Source: QWHO01 sp021404945
GTDB taxonomy: Bacteria > Vulcanimicrobiota > Xenobia > Xenobiales > QWHO01
Assembly (NCBI GenBank): GCA_963169765.1
Contig: CAUJEN010000057.1
Coordinates: forward strand, 33,152-97,151
DNA: 64,000 nucleotides
Direction of reading: 5' to 3'
Shown: piece after piece, positions 26,507 through 36,086 of the stretch
How the letters are laid out: the number at the start of each line of letters is the position of its first letter
Numbering within the stretch: the first letter of the stretch is position 1
The notes under the pieces: model-generated
Databases searched by the model: none
The model's input: the letters and a program-made list of their open reading frames with translations, nothing else
Told to the model about the DNA's origin: nothing
Program-made: the position numbers and the translations under genes

Positions 26507-27451
26507 GTGCACCCCTTTGGAGCCACCCACGAGATGCTCGAGTTCGCCCGCCGCGCGGTGGGCGAGGGGTCCGTCATGGACCGGGCGCGGCGGCTCTACA
26601 AAGCGATTCTCGATTATAGCCTGGAGGTGGGCTACGACGAGGACCTGAGCCGGGAGCGCCGCCCTCACGGCTGTCGCACTGCCCACCAGGTCTTCGCCGA
26701 GGCGGGCTCCGATGGCCGTCGTTTCGCGATGTGCATCGAATACACGCTGTTGCTCCTGGCCCTGGCCCCGGCCGCCGGCCTGGACGTGGTGCCGATGAGA
26801 AAACTTGAAGCCATCGGGGAAGGCCAGGGATTTGTGTTCGGGCACGTGGCCGCGGGCATCAAAAGCGAGCAGGGCCTCATGCTCTGCGACCTGGCCCAAC
26901 GGCGCTTCTGGCGCGAGTGCGAGGGCTTCGAGGTGGTCTCCCAGCAGCGATTGCTGGGCTACGTCCACAACAACACGGGCATCATCTTCACCCTGCAGGG
27001 CCGTCTAGAGGAAGCCGAGGTCGCCTTCAGCCGGGCCCTTGAGCAAGACTCCGGCAACTCGACCTTCTGGTTCAACCGGGGCTCGTTGCAACTTCGACGC
27101 GGGCTGGCCCGGGACGCTCGAGGCGACCTCACCCGGGCCGCCGGTCTCGAGCCCGGCTCGGTGCAGGTGCTGACCAACCTGGCCGTGGCCGAGACTGCGC
27201 TGGGCGAGCGCGAGCAGGCCCGCCAAACACTCTACCTGGCGCGTACGCTGGCCCCGGAAGATGCCCGCGTGGCCTTCAACCTGGGGGTTCTAGCCTACGA
27301 AGAGGACGATCTGGTCAGCGCCGAGCGCCATTGGCGCGAAGCCGTGGCCATTGACCCAGTATTTCGGCAAGCCCGCCGCTGGCTCTCCACGCTGTTGCGC
27401 AATACGGGTCGAAAAGAAGAGGGTTTCCGGGTTCTGGGCGGCCTGACCTGA
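26507..27451 (+). CDS. Transglutaminase-like protein with C-terminal TPR repeats
   Basis: A 314-residue protein. The first 160 residues look like a transglutaminase/cysteine-protease fold with candidate Cys (AMCIEYTLLLLAL), His (FGHVAAGI) and Asp (LCDLAQRRF) in the right order. The second half has four TPR units (NNTGIIFTLQGRLEEAEVAF, FWFNRGSLQLRRG and so on). The start may be GTG 26507 or ATG 26534; the latter has ggagcc upstream. No signal peptide. The domain pairing recalls SirB1-type proteins, whose function is unclear. Confidence 0.65.
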   Translation: MHPFGATHEMLEFARRAVGEGSVMDRARRLYKAILDYSLEVGYDEDLSRERRPHGCRTAHQVFAEAGSDGRRFAMCIEYTLLLLALAPAAGLDVVPMRKLEAIGEGQGFVFGHVAAGIKSEQGLMLCDLAQRRFWRECEGFEVVSQQRLLGYVHNNTGIIFTLQGRLEEAEVAFSRALEQDSGNSTFWFNRGSLQLRRGLARDARGDLTRAAGLEPGSVQVLTNLAVAETALGEREQARQTLYLARTLAPEDARVAFNLGVLAYEEDDLVSAERHWREAVAIDPVFRQARRWLSTLLRNTGRKEEGFRVLGGLT

Positions 27452-27575
27452 CCCAAACCGAAGACTTTTGTAACAACCTGTTTACAAGAGTTACGGAACT
27501 TTTGCACTTCCCCCAAAAATGTTTCCAGGGCCTCAAGCTATGCTGTTGAAAAGTCAGCGAATGGGGGAGCAGAGC

Positions 27576-27746
27576 ATGGACTCTGGCAAACTTATCGAGC
27601 AGGTGCTCAAAGCGGGAGCAGTGGCACCAGAGCCAAACGCAAACCTGGTGAGCCACGGGATCAACCTGACCGGCACAAGCAATGGCAACGCGGCCTCCGA
27701 GTTCAGCTCGGAGGACTGGTTGGAGTGGGCCTCTCAACTGGCTTGA
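27576..27746 (+). CDS. Small 56-residue hypothetical protein
   Basis: The ATG at 27576 has gggggag nine bases upstream, making it a better start than the earlier in-frame ATG at 27519. The protein is small and acidic with a tryptophan-rich C-terminus (SEDWLEWASQLA) and no hydrophobic segment. It resembles no family I know; ribosomal peptide precursors often look like this but no maturation gene is adjacent. The 124 bases before it hold an imperfect inverted repeat (cttttgtaa/ttacaagag) about 80 bases upstream. Confidence 0.4.
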   Translation: MDSGKLIEQVLKAGAVAPEPNANLVSHGINLTGTSNGNAASEFSSEDWLEWASQLA

Positions 27747-27753
27747 GAGGGCC

Positions 27754-30700
27754 CTAAAAACCACTCCAGGTACGATTGTCGAGCCACATCTCGGTGATCT
27801 CGTCGGGTAGGACAGGATCGGAAAAATAGAATCCCTGGGCCAATTCGCACCCTTTGTCCAGGAAAAAGGTCGCCTGCTCGGCCGTTTCCACCCCTTCGGC
27901 CACGGAGCGCACGGCCAGCGTCGAGCAGATGCCCAGCATGGCCACGCAGATACTGCTGCCGTGGCGACTGCCCACATCCTGCACCAGCGACTGGTGGAAC
28001 TTGAGCATCTTGACCTTCCCCAGCCGCTTGAGCGAGGAGAAGCCCACACCGAAGTCGTCGATGGAGATGGCCACTCCCAGGCGGGTCAACTCCTCCAGGT
28101 TTTGATCGATGCGCTCGGGGTCCACCAGGCTCGAGCCCTCAAGGATGTCCACGACCAGCATCTTCGGGTCGATGTTGGTCACTTCGAAAGCCTTCAGGAA
28201 TGTCTTGGGCAGATCCGCCTGCATCAACTGGCGGGTACTCATGTTGACGGCCGTAAAGAGATCCAGCCCTTCGTCTCGCCACAGGGCCGCCTGCCGGCAG
28301 GCCTGCATCAGTGCCCAGGTGCCGATGGGCACGATCAAGCCGGTCTCCTCGGCGATCGAGAGAAACTCCTCCGGGGCCAGCAACCGGTTCATCTCAGGGT
28401 GCCTCCAGCGCAAGAGTGCCTCGGCCCCCGCCAGGCGTCCGCTGGAGAGGTGCACGATGGGCTGGTAGAGCAGCGTAAACTCGTCGTTTTCCAGAGCCTG
28501 ACGCAACTGACCGTCGAAGGAGAGCTTGCGCTGACGGCGTTGCTTCAGGTCAGCGGTATAAAACTGCAGATTGTTGCGACCCGCTTCTTTGGCCGCCACC
28601 ATGGCGGTCTCGGCGTGCTCGATGAACTCTTCGGCCGTCTCGGCGTCCAGGCTCACGCTGGCCCCGATGCTGGCGGTCACATGGAGTTTCTGGTTCTGCA
28701 CCGAGTAGGGCGGAGCAAGAGCCGACAGAATGCGGTTGGAGACCAGGGTCGACATCTGGTTGCAGGCCCTGGCCCAGTCCTCGGGAGTTCGCACCTCGGG
28801 CAGATCGCCTCGCTCCAATTCCGATAGCAGAATCAAGAATTCGTCATCTCCCCGCCGGCCGAGCACGTCGGACTCGCGGACCAGGGCTTTGAGCCGGTCG
28901 GCGACCTGGCGCAGCACTTCGTCGCCCGCTCGAAAACCGAGCGTATCGTTGATGACCTTGAAACGGTCCAGGTCGATGCACAGCAAGGCTGCCCCTCGCT
29001 TGTAGCGATGAACCTGCTTGAAGGTGTAGTCGATATATTGCTGCAGGATATTGAAGTTGGGCAGGCTGGTCAGCCGGTCTTCGAAGGCCATTCGCTCGGT
29101 CTCGGGGTCGAGCTCTGCCGCCTCGCCCGACTTCATGCGCTCTTCGGCCTCGTGGAATTTGCGCTTGAGGTTGTCGAGCTCGCGCTCGAGGGTGACAATC
29201 TTTTCCTCAGCCGTGCGGGTGCGCGCGCTGGCAGCCACCATGCGCTGCTCGGACTGAAAGAGCCGGTCCACCGATTCGCGCGACTTTTGCTCGGCGGCCT
29301 TGGCCCGAGCCTCGGTATCCTGCAGCTTCTGTCTCAGCTCCTCGAACTGACTGGGATCGGCCTGACTGCGGGTCTCCTCGAGCTGCTGGCAGGCCTGCTC
29401 GAGCTCCTCGCGCAGACGGATCGAGTTGGCTTCCACCTCACCGAACTTCTCCTCGAGCTCCATGGCTCGCTCGTTGGCCTCGCGAACCTCATCCTCCAGC
29501 TCGATCAGCTTCTGCTCGGCCAGCTCTGCCCGCTCGACCGATTCCAACGACTCGCGCTCGGCCGATTCGAGTTTCTTGCGAAGAGACGATAGCTCGACCC
29601 CGTCGCTCCCCTCAGGAGCACCGGCAGCCGCCTCCCCCGCCGCGTCGGCCACCCGACCGGTGGCGACTTCGAGCTGGCGCAGCTTGCGTTCGGCCTCGCG
29701 GGCCCGCCGCTCGGCGGCATCGGCGCGTTCTTCGGCGGCCCTGGCCGCCTCGTCGGTCTCTTCAAAAATCTGCTTGATCTGGCCGAGACGGAACTCGGAC
29801 TGACGCAGCTTCTGCTCCACTTCATCGGCGGCCGTGGTCAGCTCGCCGACCCGCTCCTCGGCCTCCTGAGCGCGGGCCAGGGCGTCCTCAAGCTGGCTGC
29901 GCGTGGGAGCGCAAGCGAGCTTGTCTTCGGCCTCGAGCAAATTGGCCTCGAGCATGTCGAGCATCTCGCGCAGCTCGATCACCTGTGTGCTGGCTTTGGC
30001 CAGCTCTTGCTGCTTGCCCTCCAGCTCGTGCGTGCGGCCCTGGTGCTCGGCCGCGGTCAATTGAGCCTGCTCGAGCTGGCTGAGCAGGTCGTCGCGCAGC
30101 TGCTGAGCTTCCTCCATGTGGCGCTCAACCTCGGCTTTGGCCCTGCGGGCCTCCTCCAACTGCTCTTCGAGCAAGCGTGCTTTGCGCTGGGCCTCTTCCA
30201 GACGAGACTCGCCCTCAAGGAGATCGGCCTGGGCCCCCTGGAGCTTGTCTTCCAACTCTCCCAGCCGATTCTCGGCCTCGCGCTGCTTGGCTTGCAGGCC
30301 TGAGGCCCCGCCTTCGAGCTCTTTCAGCCTTGCATCCAGCTCGTCTCGCCTGGCTTCGGCTTCCTGACAGCGGGTCCTCAGCAAGTCATGCTCGGCCAGT
30401 TTCTCTTCGAATTTGCGCAGGGCCGCAGCGTGGGTCTCGTCTGCACTGCGCAGGCGCTCCTCGATCTCCACACGGGCCCTCTCGGCCTCGTCCAACCTGG
30501 TAGAAAGGCCATCGGCCCCGGAAAGGCGCTCTTCCAGATTCTGGCGAGAGCGCTCCGCTTCGGCCAGTTGATCGGCCAGATGCTGGCGCGATTTGAGCGC
30601 CTCATCGAGGCGCGCCTCGAGATCACCTGTGTCTCTCTGGCGCTCATCCAGCTCCGAGCCCAGATGGCGCTTCTCTTGCTCGAGCAGGCCAAGCTGGCTC

Positions 30701-31074
30701 TCCAGCTCCTCCACCTGACCCCGAGCAGCCGCGTGAAGCTTTTCCAGCTCCTCCAGCCGCTCTTTCTGCGAGGCCACCGTGGCTTCAAGCTGTCCCCGCT
30801 CCTTCTGCTCGTCGGCGAGCTTGTCCTCAAGCTCCTCGATGGCGACCGAGGGCAGCTCCATCGAATCGCGCAGCCGCCTGGCCTTGACTTCGGTTTCCTC
30901 CAGGATGGCCCGCAGATTGAGGGCCATTTCCTCCAGCGAAGGCTCCGGGCTCTCTTCTTCCTCGTCGATATCTTCGACGACCGGCGCTGCCGGAGCCGGA
31001 GGGGGGTTGGTCGCCGCCGGCCTGGCCAGGTGCTGGCCCGGCTTTTTTCCTTTGGAGAACTTGTTCTTTGCCAT
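27754..31074 (-). CDS. Giant coiled-coil protein with degenerate GGDEF and EAL domains
   Basis: A 1106-residue cytosolic protein. Residues about 45-650 are almost continuous coiled coil, then GGDEF (about 670-840) and EAL (about 860-1090). The GGDEF signature reads GDDEF (near 741); the RxxD inhibitory site five residues before it is kept. The EAL domain keeps AEALLRW and DDFGVGFSSL, but the lysine-isoleucine-aspartate motif reads KFH and the ELTE-type motif reads DILEG, so metal binding is probably weakened. Both catalytic activities are therefore doubtful; a c-di-GMP sensor or scaffold is more likely. The ATG at 31074 (gaggcg upstream) is preferred over GTG 31155. It is divergent from the PilZ operon. 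Confidence 0.85.
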   Translation of the reverse strand: MAKNKFSKGKKPGQHLARPAATNPPPAPAAPVVEDIDEEEESPEPSLEEMALNLRAILEETEVKARRLRDSMELPSVAIEELEDKLADEQKERGQLEATVASQKERLEELEKLHAAARGQVEELESQLGLLEQEKRHLGSELDERQRDTGDLEARLDEALKSRQHLADQLAEAERSRQNLEERLSGADGLSTRLDEAERARVEIEERLRSADETHAAALRKFEEKLAEHDLLRTRCQEAEARRDELDARLKELEGGASGLQAKQREAENRLGELEDKLQGAQADLLEGESRLEEAQRKARLLEEQLEEARRAKAEVERHMEEAQQLRDDLLSQLEQAQLTAAEHQGRTHELEGKQQELAKASTQVIELREMLDMLEANLLEAEDKLACAPTRSQLEDALARAQEAEERVGELTTAADEVEQKLRQSEFRLGQIKQIFEETDEAARAAEERADAAERRAREAERKLRQLEVATGRVADAAGEAAAGAPEGSDGVELSSLRKKLESAERESLESVERAELAEQKLIELEDEVREANERAMELEEKFGEVEANSIRLREELEQACQQLEETRSQADPSQFEELRQKLQDTEARAKAAEQKSRESVDRLFQSEQRMVAASARTRTAEEKIVTLERELDNLKRKFHEAEERMKSGEAAELDPETERMAFEDRLTSLPNFNILQQYIDYTFKQVHRYKRGAALLCIDLDRFKVINDTLGFRAGDEVLRQVADRLKALVRESDVLGRRGDDEFLILLSELERGDLPEVRTPEDWARACNQMSTLVSNRILSALAPPYSVQNQKLHVTASIGASVSLDAETAEEFIEHAETAMVAAKEAGRNNLQFYTADLKQRRQRKLSFDGQLRQALENDEFTLLYQPIVHLSSGRLAGAEALLRWRHPEMNRLLAPEEFLSIAEETGLIVPIGTWALMQACRQAALWRDEGLDLFTAVNMSTRQLMQADLPKTFLKAFEVTNIDPKMLVVDILEGSSLVDPERIDQNLEELTRLGVAISIDDFGVGFSSLKRLGKVKMLKFHQSLVQDVGSRHGSSICVAMLGICSTLAVRSVAEGVETAEQATFFLDKGCELAQGFYFSDPVLPDEITEMWLDNRTWSGF

Positions 31075-31215
31075 CTTCGCGCCTCGGGCAGAAAAATTGG
31101 ACCCTGGCTTCGAGCCAGGCTGTCTCGCACCTTCCGTGGCGTGCTTCCGGTTCACTATAGGGAAAACCAGTTGAGGCGCGAAAGAGCCGTCAATTCACGG
31201 TTTCTTGAGGTGTCT

Positions 31216-32361
31216 ATGCAAATTCTGGGAGGCAGCAAGACGGGGTGGGTCAAGCTGGTGATCCTGGGCGGAGCCATCGTCGTTGGCCTGCCTCTCCTGG
31301 TGGGCGGAGTCTACTTTCTGCTCGGTCAAAAGGACCAAGAGAGCGAGCCCCAGCGGGGGGCCCCGCCTGAGCCCGGGCCTGAGCCCCCTCCGGCCCGAGA
31401 GACCCGAGAAGCTCGAGAGACAGAATCCGAGCCTGAGCCGGAGCCTGAAGCCCCCCTCGAGGAGTCCTTCGAGCAGGTGGAAGAGTCCGTCGAGGCCTCC
31501 TACGAGTTGCCACCCAGCCTGGAAATGCTGCCCAGCTCCGGGGAGACGCCGCGAGTTGTCCCGGCCGAGATCCAACAGTTTCATTCGGTGATGGTGCAGG
31601 CCCTGCGTCTTTTGCAGGACAAGGAGCCTCCTGGCTGGCTGAGCTCGATGGTGACGGGGCTGAAGTCGTTCGGGGTGGATAGCGAGAAGACGCCGGATCG
31701 ACGTCGCAGCATTCGAGTTCACAGCCAGTTGGCCATTGACTTCTCGCTGGGAGAAAAGAGCGGCCAGGCCCAGGTCGTCAACATCGGGCTCGGTGGGCTG
31801 CACCTTTATCTGGATACGGAGCCCGAGCGTGGTGACGTCGTCATGTTGCTCGACCCCGCCTCGGGGCGGGCCAGGCCGATAGGCATCAAGTGCGTCGTGC
31901 AGTGGGTTCGCAAGATGCCTCGCAGCACCCGCTTGCTGGTGGGGGTCAACTACGACGAGAAGCCGGAGGTTCTGGCCCGCTCGCGCCTGGCCCAGATGCT
32001 CTCCGAGCTCGGGTTCCTGGAGAATCTTCTCTACCGTCGGCGCCGCAAGCGCCGGGTCAAGGCTCGATTGCACGTTGAAGTGAGCGCAAAGGCTCAGGAG
32101 TATGAGGGGACCGTACTCAACATCGGAGTCGGAGGGGTCCTGCTCGAGTGCAAGCAAGAGCTGCTCTCGACCGCCCCCGTAACCCTCACCATTGGCCCGG
32201 CGGGCCGCCTTTATGCCCTCACCGTCGTCGGCGAGATTCGCCACCGTCACCAGGGGGAGGACGGCTGGCAATATGGTCTGCGCTTCCTGCATCTCAACCC
32301 GGATCAGGTGAAGCTTCTGGGCAAGTATGTGCTGGAGCAGCTCAAGGAAGAGAGCGGATAA
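31216..32361 (+). CDS. Membrane-anchored tandem PilZ-domain protein
   Basis: A 381-residue protein. One transmembrane helix (about 10-36) is followed by a Pro/Glu-rich linker (to about 110), then two PilZ-like domains (about 170-270 and 275-375). Each begins with an arginine-rich RxxxR motif (RRRSIR; RRRKRR), followed about 25 residues on by NIGLGG or NIGVGG, which stand for the usual (D/N)xSxxG with Gly for Ser. c-di-GMP binding is therefore plausible but not certain. The ATG at 31216 has gaggtg close upstream. It heads an operon with a hybrid kinase and MacAB-like exporter. Confidence 0.82.
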   Translation: MQILGGSKTGWVKLVILGGAIVVGLPLLVGGVYFLLGQKDQESEPQRGAPPEPGPEPPPARETREARETESEPEPEPEAPLEESFEQVEESVEASYELPPSLEMLPSSGETPRVVPAEIQQFHSVMVQALRLLQDKEPPGWLSSMVTGLKSFGVDSEKTPDRRRSIRVHSQLAIDFSLGEKSGQAQVVNIGLGGLHLYLDTEPERGDVVMLLDPASGRARPIGIKCVVQWVRKMPRSTRLLVGVNYDEKPEVLARSRLAQMLSELGFLENLLYRRRRKRRVKARLHVEVSAKAQEYEGTVLNIGVGGVLLECKQELLSTAPVTLTIGPAGRLYALTVVGEIRHRHQGEDGWQYGLRFLHLNPDQVKLLGKYVLEQLKEESG

Positions 32362-32389
32362 TCCAAAGATTGGCTCGCCGGAGGTGGGG

Positions 32390-33979
32390 ATGAACGGTGA
32401 GCGCCGAGATACAGCGGTGCCATTACAAGATGAGGTGCTGCGCTCTCAGCTCGAGCTGGGCAGCACGGCCCAGAGTTTCCTGCAAGAGGTGGTCAGTGCC
32501 ATCCCCGACCCCGTGTTCGTCAAGGACAGCCAGCACCGGTGGATCTTCCTCAACGACGCCCTGTGCGAATTCATGGGCTACCAGCGCGAGCAACTCCTCG
32601 GTCACTCGGATTACGAGTTCTTCCCGGCCGATCAGGCCGATGTTTTCTGGGCCGAGGACGCGCGCGTCTTCGAGACAGGGCTGACGCGCGAGAACGAAGA
32701 GCTCTTCACCGACGCTAGCGGTCAGACCCACACCATCTGGACCAAGAAGTCGCTCTTTCGAACCAGTGACGGGCAACCGTTTCTGGTCGGCATCATCCGC
32801 GACATCACCGAGCGAAAGCGCATGGAGGCCGAGTTGATCCAGGCGCGTGAGCGCTCCGAATCGGCGACCCGGGCCAAATCCCAGTTCCTGGCCAACATGA
32901 GCCATGAGATCCGCACCCCCATGAACGCCATCATGGGGATGACCGAATTATTGCTCGATACCGAGCTGCAGCCCGAGCAGCGCGAGTATGCCGACATGTC
33001 GTTGCAGGCGGCCCGCTCCCTCCTGGGGATCATCAATAACATCCTGGATCTGTCGCGCATCGAGGCGGGCAAGGTGGTGCTGGACCATCTGGTGCTCGAC
33101 CTGCGCGCGTTACTCGAGGAAGTGGTCGAGCTTTTCAGCTACCGGGCCGCCGACAAGGGCCTGGAGCTGACCCTCCAGATCACAGATCCCCCTTCCCAGG
33201 GCCTGGTGGGCGATCCGGGCCGGTTGCGCCAGGTCGTGAGCAACCTGATCGACAATGCGGTCAAGTTCACCGACCAGGGTCGGGTCGCCGTGAGGGCCGA
33301 AACCGCCAGGCAAAGCTCGGAGCGCATCCTCCTGACGCTGCAGGTCCAGGACACGGGCATTGGCATCTCTCCGGCCGGCCAGTCCCTTTTGTTCGAGGAG
33401 TTCACTCAGGTGGACGGGTCTAACAAGCGCCGCCACGGTGGCACCGGGCTGGGCCTGGCCATCACCCGCCGCCTGGTTGAGGAAATGGGGGGGGAGATCG
33501 AGGTGACCAGCGAGCCTGGCTCTGGGACCAGCTTTCGAGTCACACTGCCCCTGCTGCTCAACCCGAACCAGGACGGCTCACTCCATCCCGAGCCCGAGGA
33601 GGCTCTCCCTTTGAGGTTTGCAGGCCGTGTGCTGGTGGTGGAGGATAACGCCATCAACCAGCGACTGGCCCATCGGATGCTGGAGAAGCTCGGCCTGCAG
33701 GTCGACCTGGCTGGCAATGGCCAGCAGGCGGTCGACCTGAGCCGTCAAAACCATTACGATGTCATCCTCATGGATTGCCAGATGCCCCTGATGGACGGCT
33801 ACGAAGCCAGCCTGGCCATTCGCACCCGGAGCTCAGTTCCCATCGTGGCCATGACGGCTCACGCCATGGTCGGGGATCGGGAGCGTTGCCTGGCAGCGGG
33901 AATGGACGACTACCTGACCAAGCCGATCGCCCAGGTGTCACTGCGCAAGACCTTGCAGCGGTGGTTGCCCGGCCAGTGA
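32390..33979 (+). CDS. Hybrid histidine kinase (PAS-HisKA-HATPase-REC)
   Basis: A 529-residue cytosolic kinase: PAS domain about 25-150 (DPVFVKDSQHRWIFLND), HisKA with SHEIRTPMN (phospho-His 172), and HATPase with N box, DTGIGIS, and GTGLGLAI. The receiver domain begins near 410 (RVLVVEDNAINQRLA), with phospho-Asp at about 462 (LMDCQMPLMDG) and Lys in TKP. There is no transmembrane or output DNA-binding domain. The ATG at 32390 has ggaggtgggg directly upstream. Its stop overlaps the next gene's GTG, so kinase and exporter are translationally coupled. Confidence 0.93.
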   Translation: MNGERRDTAVPLQDEVLRSQLELGSTAQSFLQEVVSAIPDPVFVKDSQHRWIFLNDALCEFMGYQREQLLGHSDYEFFPADQADVFWAEDARVFETGLTRENEELFTDASGQTHTIWTKKSLFRTSDGQPFLVGIIRDITERKRMEAELIQARERSESATRAKSQFLANMSHEIRTPMNAIMGMTELLLDTELQPEQREYADMSLQAARSLLGIINNILDLSRIEAGKVVLDHLVLDLRALLEEVVELFSYRAADKGLELTLQITDPPSQGLVGDPGRLRQVVSNLIDNAVKFTDQGRVAVRAETARQSSERILLTLQVQDTGIGISPAGQSLLFEEFTQVDGSNKRRHGGTGLGLAITRRLVEEMGGEIEVTSEPGSGTSFRVTLPLLLNPNQDGSLHPEPEEALPLRFAGRVLVVEDNAINQRLAHRMLEKLGLQVDLAGNGQQAVDLSRQNHYDVILMDCQMPLMDGYEASLAIRTRSSVPIVAMTAHAMVGDRERCLAAGMDDYLTKPIAQVSLRKTLQRWLPGQ

Positions 33980-35412
33980 GGGCGCTGGCACTCATCCTTC
34001 TCGGCCTGCTGGTCCTCACGGCCGTCTTCTTCTTTGTCAGCGGCTCAGAAGCGGTTGAAGTGACCGCCTGCCGCGTCGAGCGCGGGTCGGTCAGCGACAA
34101 GCTGGATGAGGACGGACTGGTGAAGAGCGGCGTGGAGGCAGCCCTGTCCCCCCGGGTGCAGGGTCGTCTGGCCCGGCTGCTGGCCAGGACCGGGGAACGG
34201 GTTGAGGCCGGGCAGTTGGTGGCCGAGCTCGAATCAGACGACTTGAAGGCCGCCCTGCGAGTGGCTCAGGCCAATGAGCAGGCGGCTGCGGCCGCGCTGG
34301 AGCAGGCCCGGGCCCGCCTGGCGGCCGAGCAGCGGGCGGTGGCCGCCGAGCTAACCGGCTCGCAGGCTGCTCGTGAGGTGGCCAGCGCCAATCTCGACCG
34401 CCTCGAGAACGGCTCGCGTCCGCAGGAGCTGTCCACGGCCCGAGCCCAGCTCACGTCGGCCGAGGCCGCCGAACGCGAGTCGCGAGCCAACCTGACTCGC
34501 AGCCAACAACTGTTCGAGCAGGGCTACGTCTCGGCTCAGCAGGTGGACGCCGCTCGGACCGCTCTCAGCGCTTCTCAGGCCAGTCGAGAACAAGCCCGCC
34601 AGCACCTCAGCTTGCTGCGCGAGGGGGCCCGCCAGGAGGAACGCCAGGCCGCCCGGGGCGAGCTGGCCCGGGCCGGGGCCCAGGTCGAGGGAGCCCGGGC
34701 GCGCCAGGGCCAGCTGGCGGTGATGGAGGGCGAGGTGGCCGCCAGCTCCGCCCGGTTGGAGGCAGCCTCGGCCAGCGTGGCTCAAGCTCGGGCCCAGCTC
34801 GCGCAGACCGAGGTGCGGGCTCCTGGGGCCGGGGAGATCGTGCTCGAGGACGTGCAGCCTGGCGAGTCGGTCGGGCCCACCGTGCCGGTCGCCCGGCTGG
34901 TCGACCCGGACCGGATCTGGGTCGAGGTCCTGCTTGACGAGAATGACCGGGGTAAAGTCTCCCCCGGCCAGAGCGTGCTGGTGACCACCGACGCCTACCC
35001 CGAGGTGGAGTTCGCCGGCAAGCTGAAGAGCATCGACGCTCTGGCCCAGCTCAAGCGGGAGCTGCGCGGCACCCCCACCCAGGACGAGGACCGCGTCTTC
35101 AGGGCCCGTATCGAGCTGGCCAGCTCTGAGGGGAACACCTCGCAGCTCTTCCCGGGAATGTCGGTCTTCGCCGAGGTGGTGCTGCGCAAGCTCGAAAACG
35201 TGCTATTCGTGCCCCGCGAGGCCCTGGTGAGCCGAGAAGGAAAGTGGGTCGTGCTGGCGGTGGACGGCTCGCGAGCCCACCAGCGGGTGGTCAAGACCGG
35301 AAGCCGGGACGCCAGTCGGGTCGAGATCGTTGAAGGCCTGAGCGAAGGCGATCAGGTGGTGCTCAATCCTGGCAATCTGCGCGACGGGGCGCGACTGCGT
35401 CTGAAACCGTGA
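33976..35412 (+). CDS. MacA/HlyD-like membrane fusion protein
   Basis: A 478-residue periplasmic adaptor with an N-terminal membrane anchor (ALALILLGLLVLTAVFFFV). Half-lipoyl motifs lie near residues 55 and 290 (VQGRLARLLARTGERVEAGQ and VRAPGAGEIVLEDVQPGE). A long alanine/glutamate-rich coiled-coil hairpin (about 90-280) lies between them, then the beta-barrel and membrane-proximal domains. The start is a GTG sharing GTGA with the kinase stop. It links the inner-membrane ABC complex to the outer membrane in MacAB/tripartite exporters; no TolC-like gene is in the window. Confidence 0.9.
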   Translation: MRALALILLGLLVLTAVFFFVSGSEAVEVTACRVERGSVSDKLDEDGLVKSGVEAALSPRVQGRLARLLARTGERVEAGQLVAELESDDLKAALRVAQANEQAAAAALEQARARLAAEQRAVAAELTGSQAAREVASANLDRLENGSRPQELSTARAQLTSAEAAERESRANLTRSQQLFEQGYVSAQQVDAARTALSASQASREQARQHLSLLREGARQEERQAARGELARAGAQVEGARARQGQLAVMEGEVAASSARLEAASASVAQARAQLAQTEVRAPGAGEIVLEDVQPGESVGPTVPVARLVDPDRIWVEVLLDENDRGKVSPGQSVLVTTDAYPEVEFAGKLKSIDALAQLKRELRGTPTQDEDRVFRARIELASSEGNTSQLFPGMSVFAEVVLRKLENVLFVPREALVSREGKWVVLAVDGSRAHQRVVKTGSRDASRVEIVEGLSEGDQVVLNPGNLRDGARLRLKP

Positions 35413-36086
35413 CAAAAGACGTGGTTCTCGAGCTCAAGGGAGTCGAGCGCACCTACTCGGGTCACGGGGGCGAGGTTCCCGCAGTGTGCGGGGTAGACCT
35501 GGTGCTGCATCGAGGCGAGTTTGTCTCGCTGGTAGGCCCCTCCGGCTGCGGCAAATCGACCCTGCTCAACATCCTCGGTTGCCTGGACAGGCCCACAGCC
35601 GGCCAGGTGATCTTGCGCAACCGGGACGTTTCCCAGTTCTCCTCCAACCAGCTGGCCCGGGTGCGCAACCGCGAGATCGGATTCGTCTTTCAGAGCTACA
35701 ACCTGCTGCGCCGCATGAGCGCGCTCAAGAACGTGGAGCTACCCATGGTCTACGGCGGCGTCCCGCGGGCTGAGCGGGCCGCCCGGGCCCGCGAGCAGCT
35801 GGCCCGGGTTCACCTTGAGCACCGGCTCGACCACACTCCCAACCAGATGAGCGGAGGAGAATGCCAGCGGGTGGCCATCGCCCGGGCCCTGGTGATGAGT
35901 CCCGACCTCGTCCTGGCGGACGAGCCGACCGGCAACCTGGACACCCGCACCGGAGCCGACATCATGGGCATCTTCCATCGCCTGCACGGCGAGGGAATCA
36001 CCCTGCTGATGGTGACCCACAGCCCCGAGATGGCCGAGCAGGCCACCCGTATCGTGCGCATGCTGGACGGAAGGATCGTGGCTTGA
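35409..36086 (+). CDS. MacB/LolD-type ABC transporter ATPase
   Basis: A 225-residue ATPase: Walker A GPSGCGKST (43-51), Q loop FVFQSYNLL, signature MSGGECQR, Walker B LVLADEPTGNLD and H loop VTHS. This is the LolD/MacB class in which ATPase and permease are separate. Start GTG 35409 overlaps the adaptor stop (GTGA). It powers the exporter with the next gene. Confidence 0.95.
   Translation: MTKDVVLELKGVERTYSGHGGEVPAVCGVDLVLHRGEFVSLVGPSGCGKSTLLNILGCLDRPTAGQVILRNRDVSQFSSNQLARVRNREIGFVFQSYNLLRRMSALKNVELPMVYGGVPRAERAARAREQLARVHLEHRLDHTPNQMSGGECQRVAIARALVMSPDLVLADEPTGNLDTRTGADIMGIFHRLHGEGITLLMVTHSPEMAEQATRIVRMLDGRIVA

Noticed and set aside
27452..27575. Sigma54 promoter or GEMM riboswitch before the small ORF
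   Set aside because: GG-to-GC spacing is too short for sigma54 and the conserved GEMM bases are absent.
27961..30367. Plus-strand frames rich in Leu or Ser opposite the coiled-coil gene
   Set aside because: They mirror the Glu/Leu/Ala periodicity of the coiled coil on the other strand.
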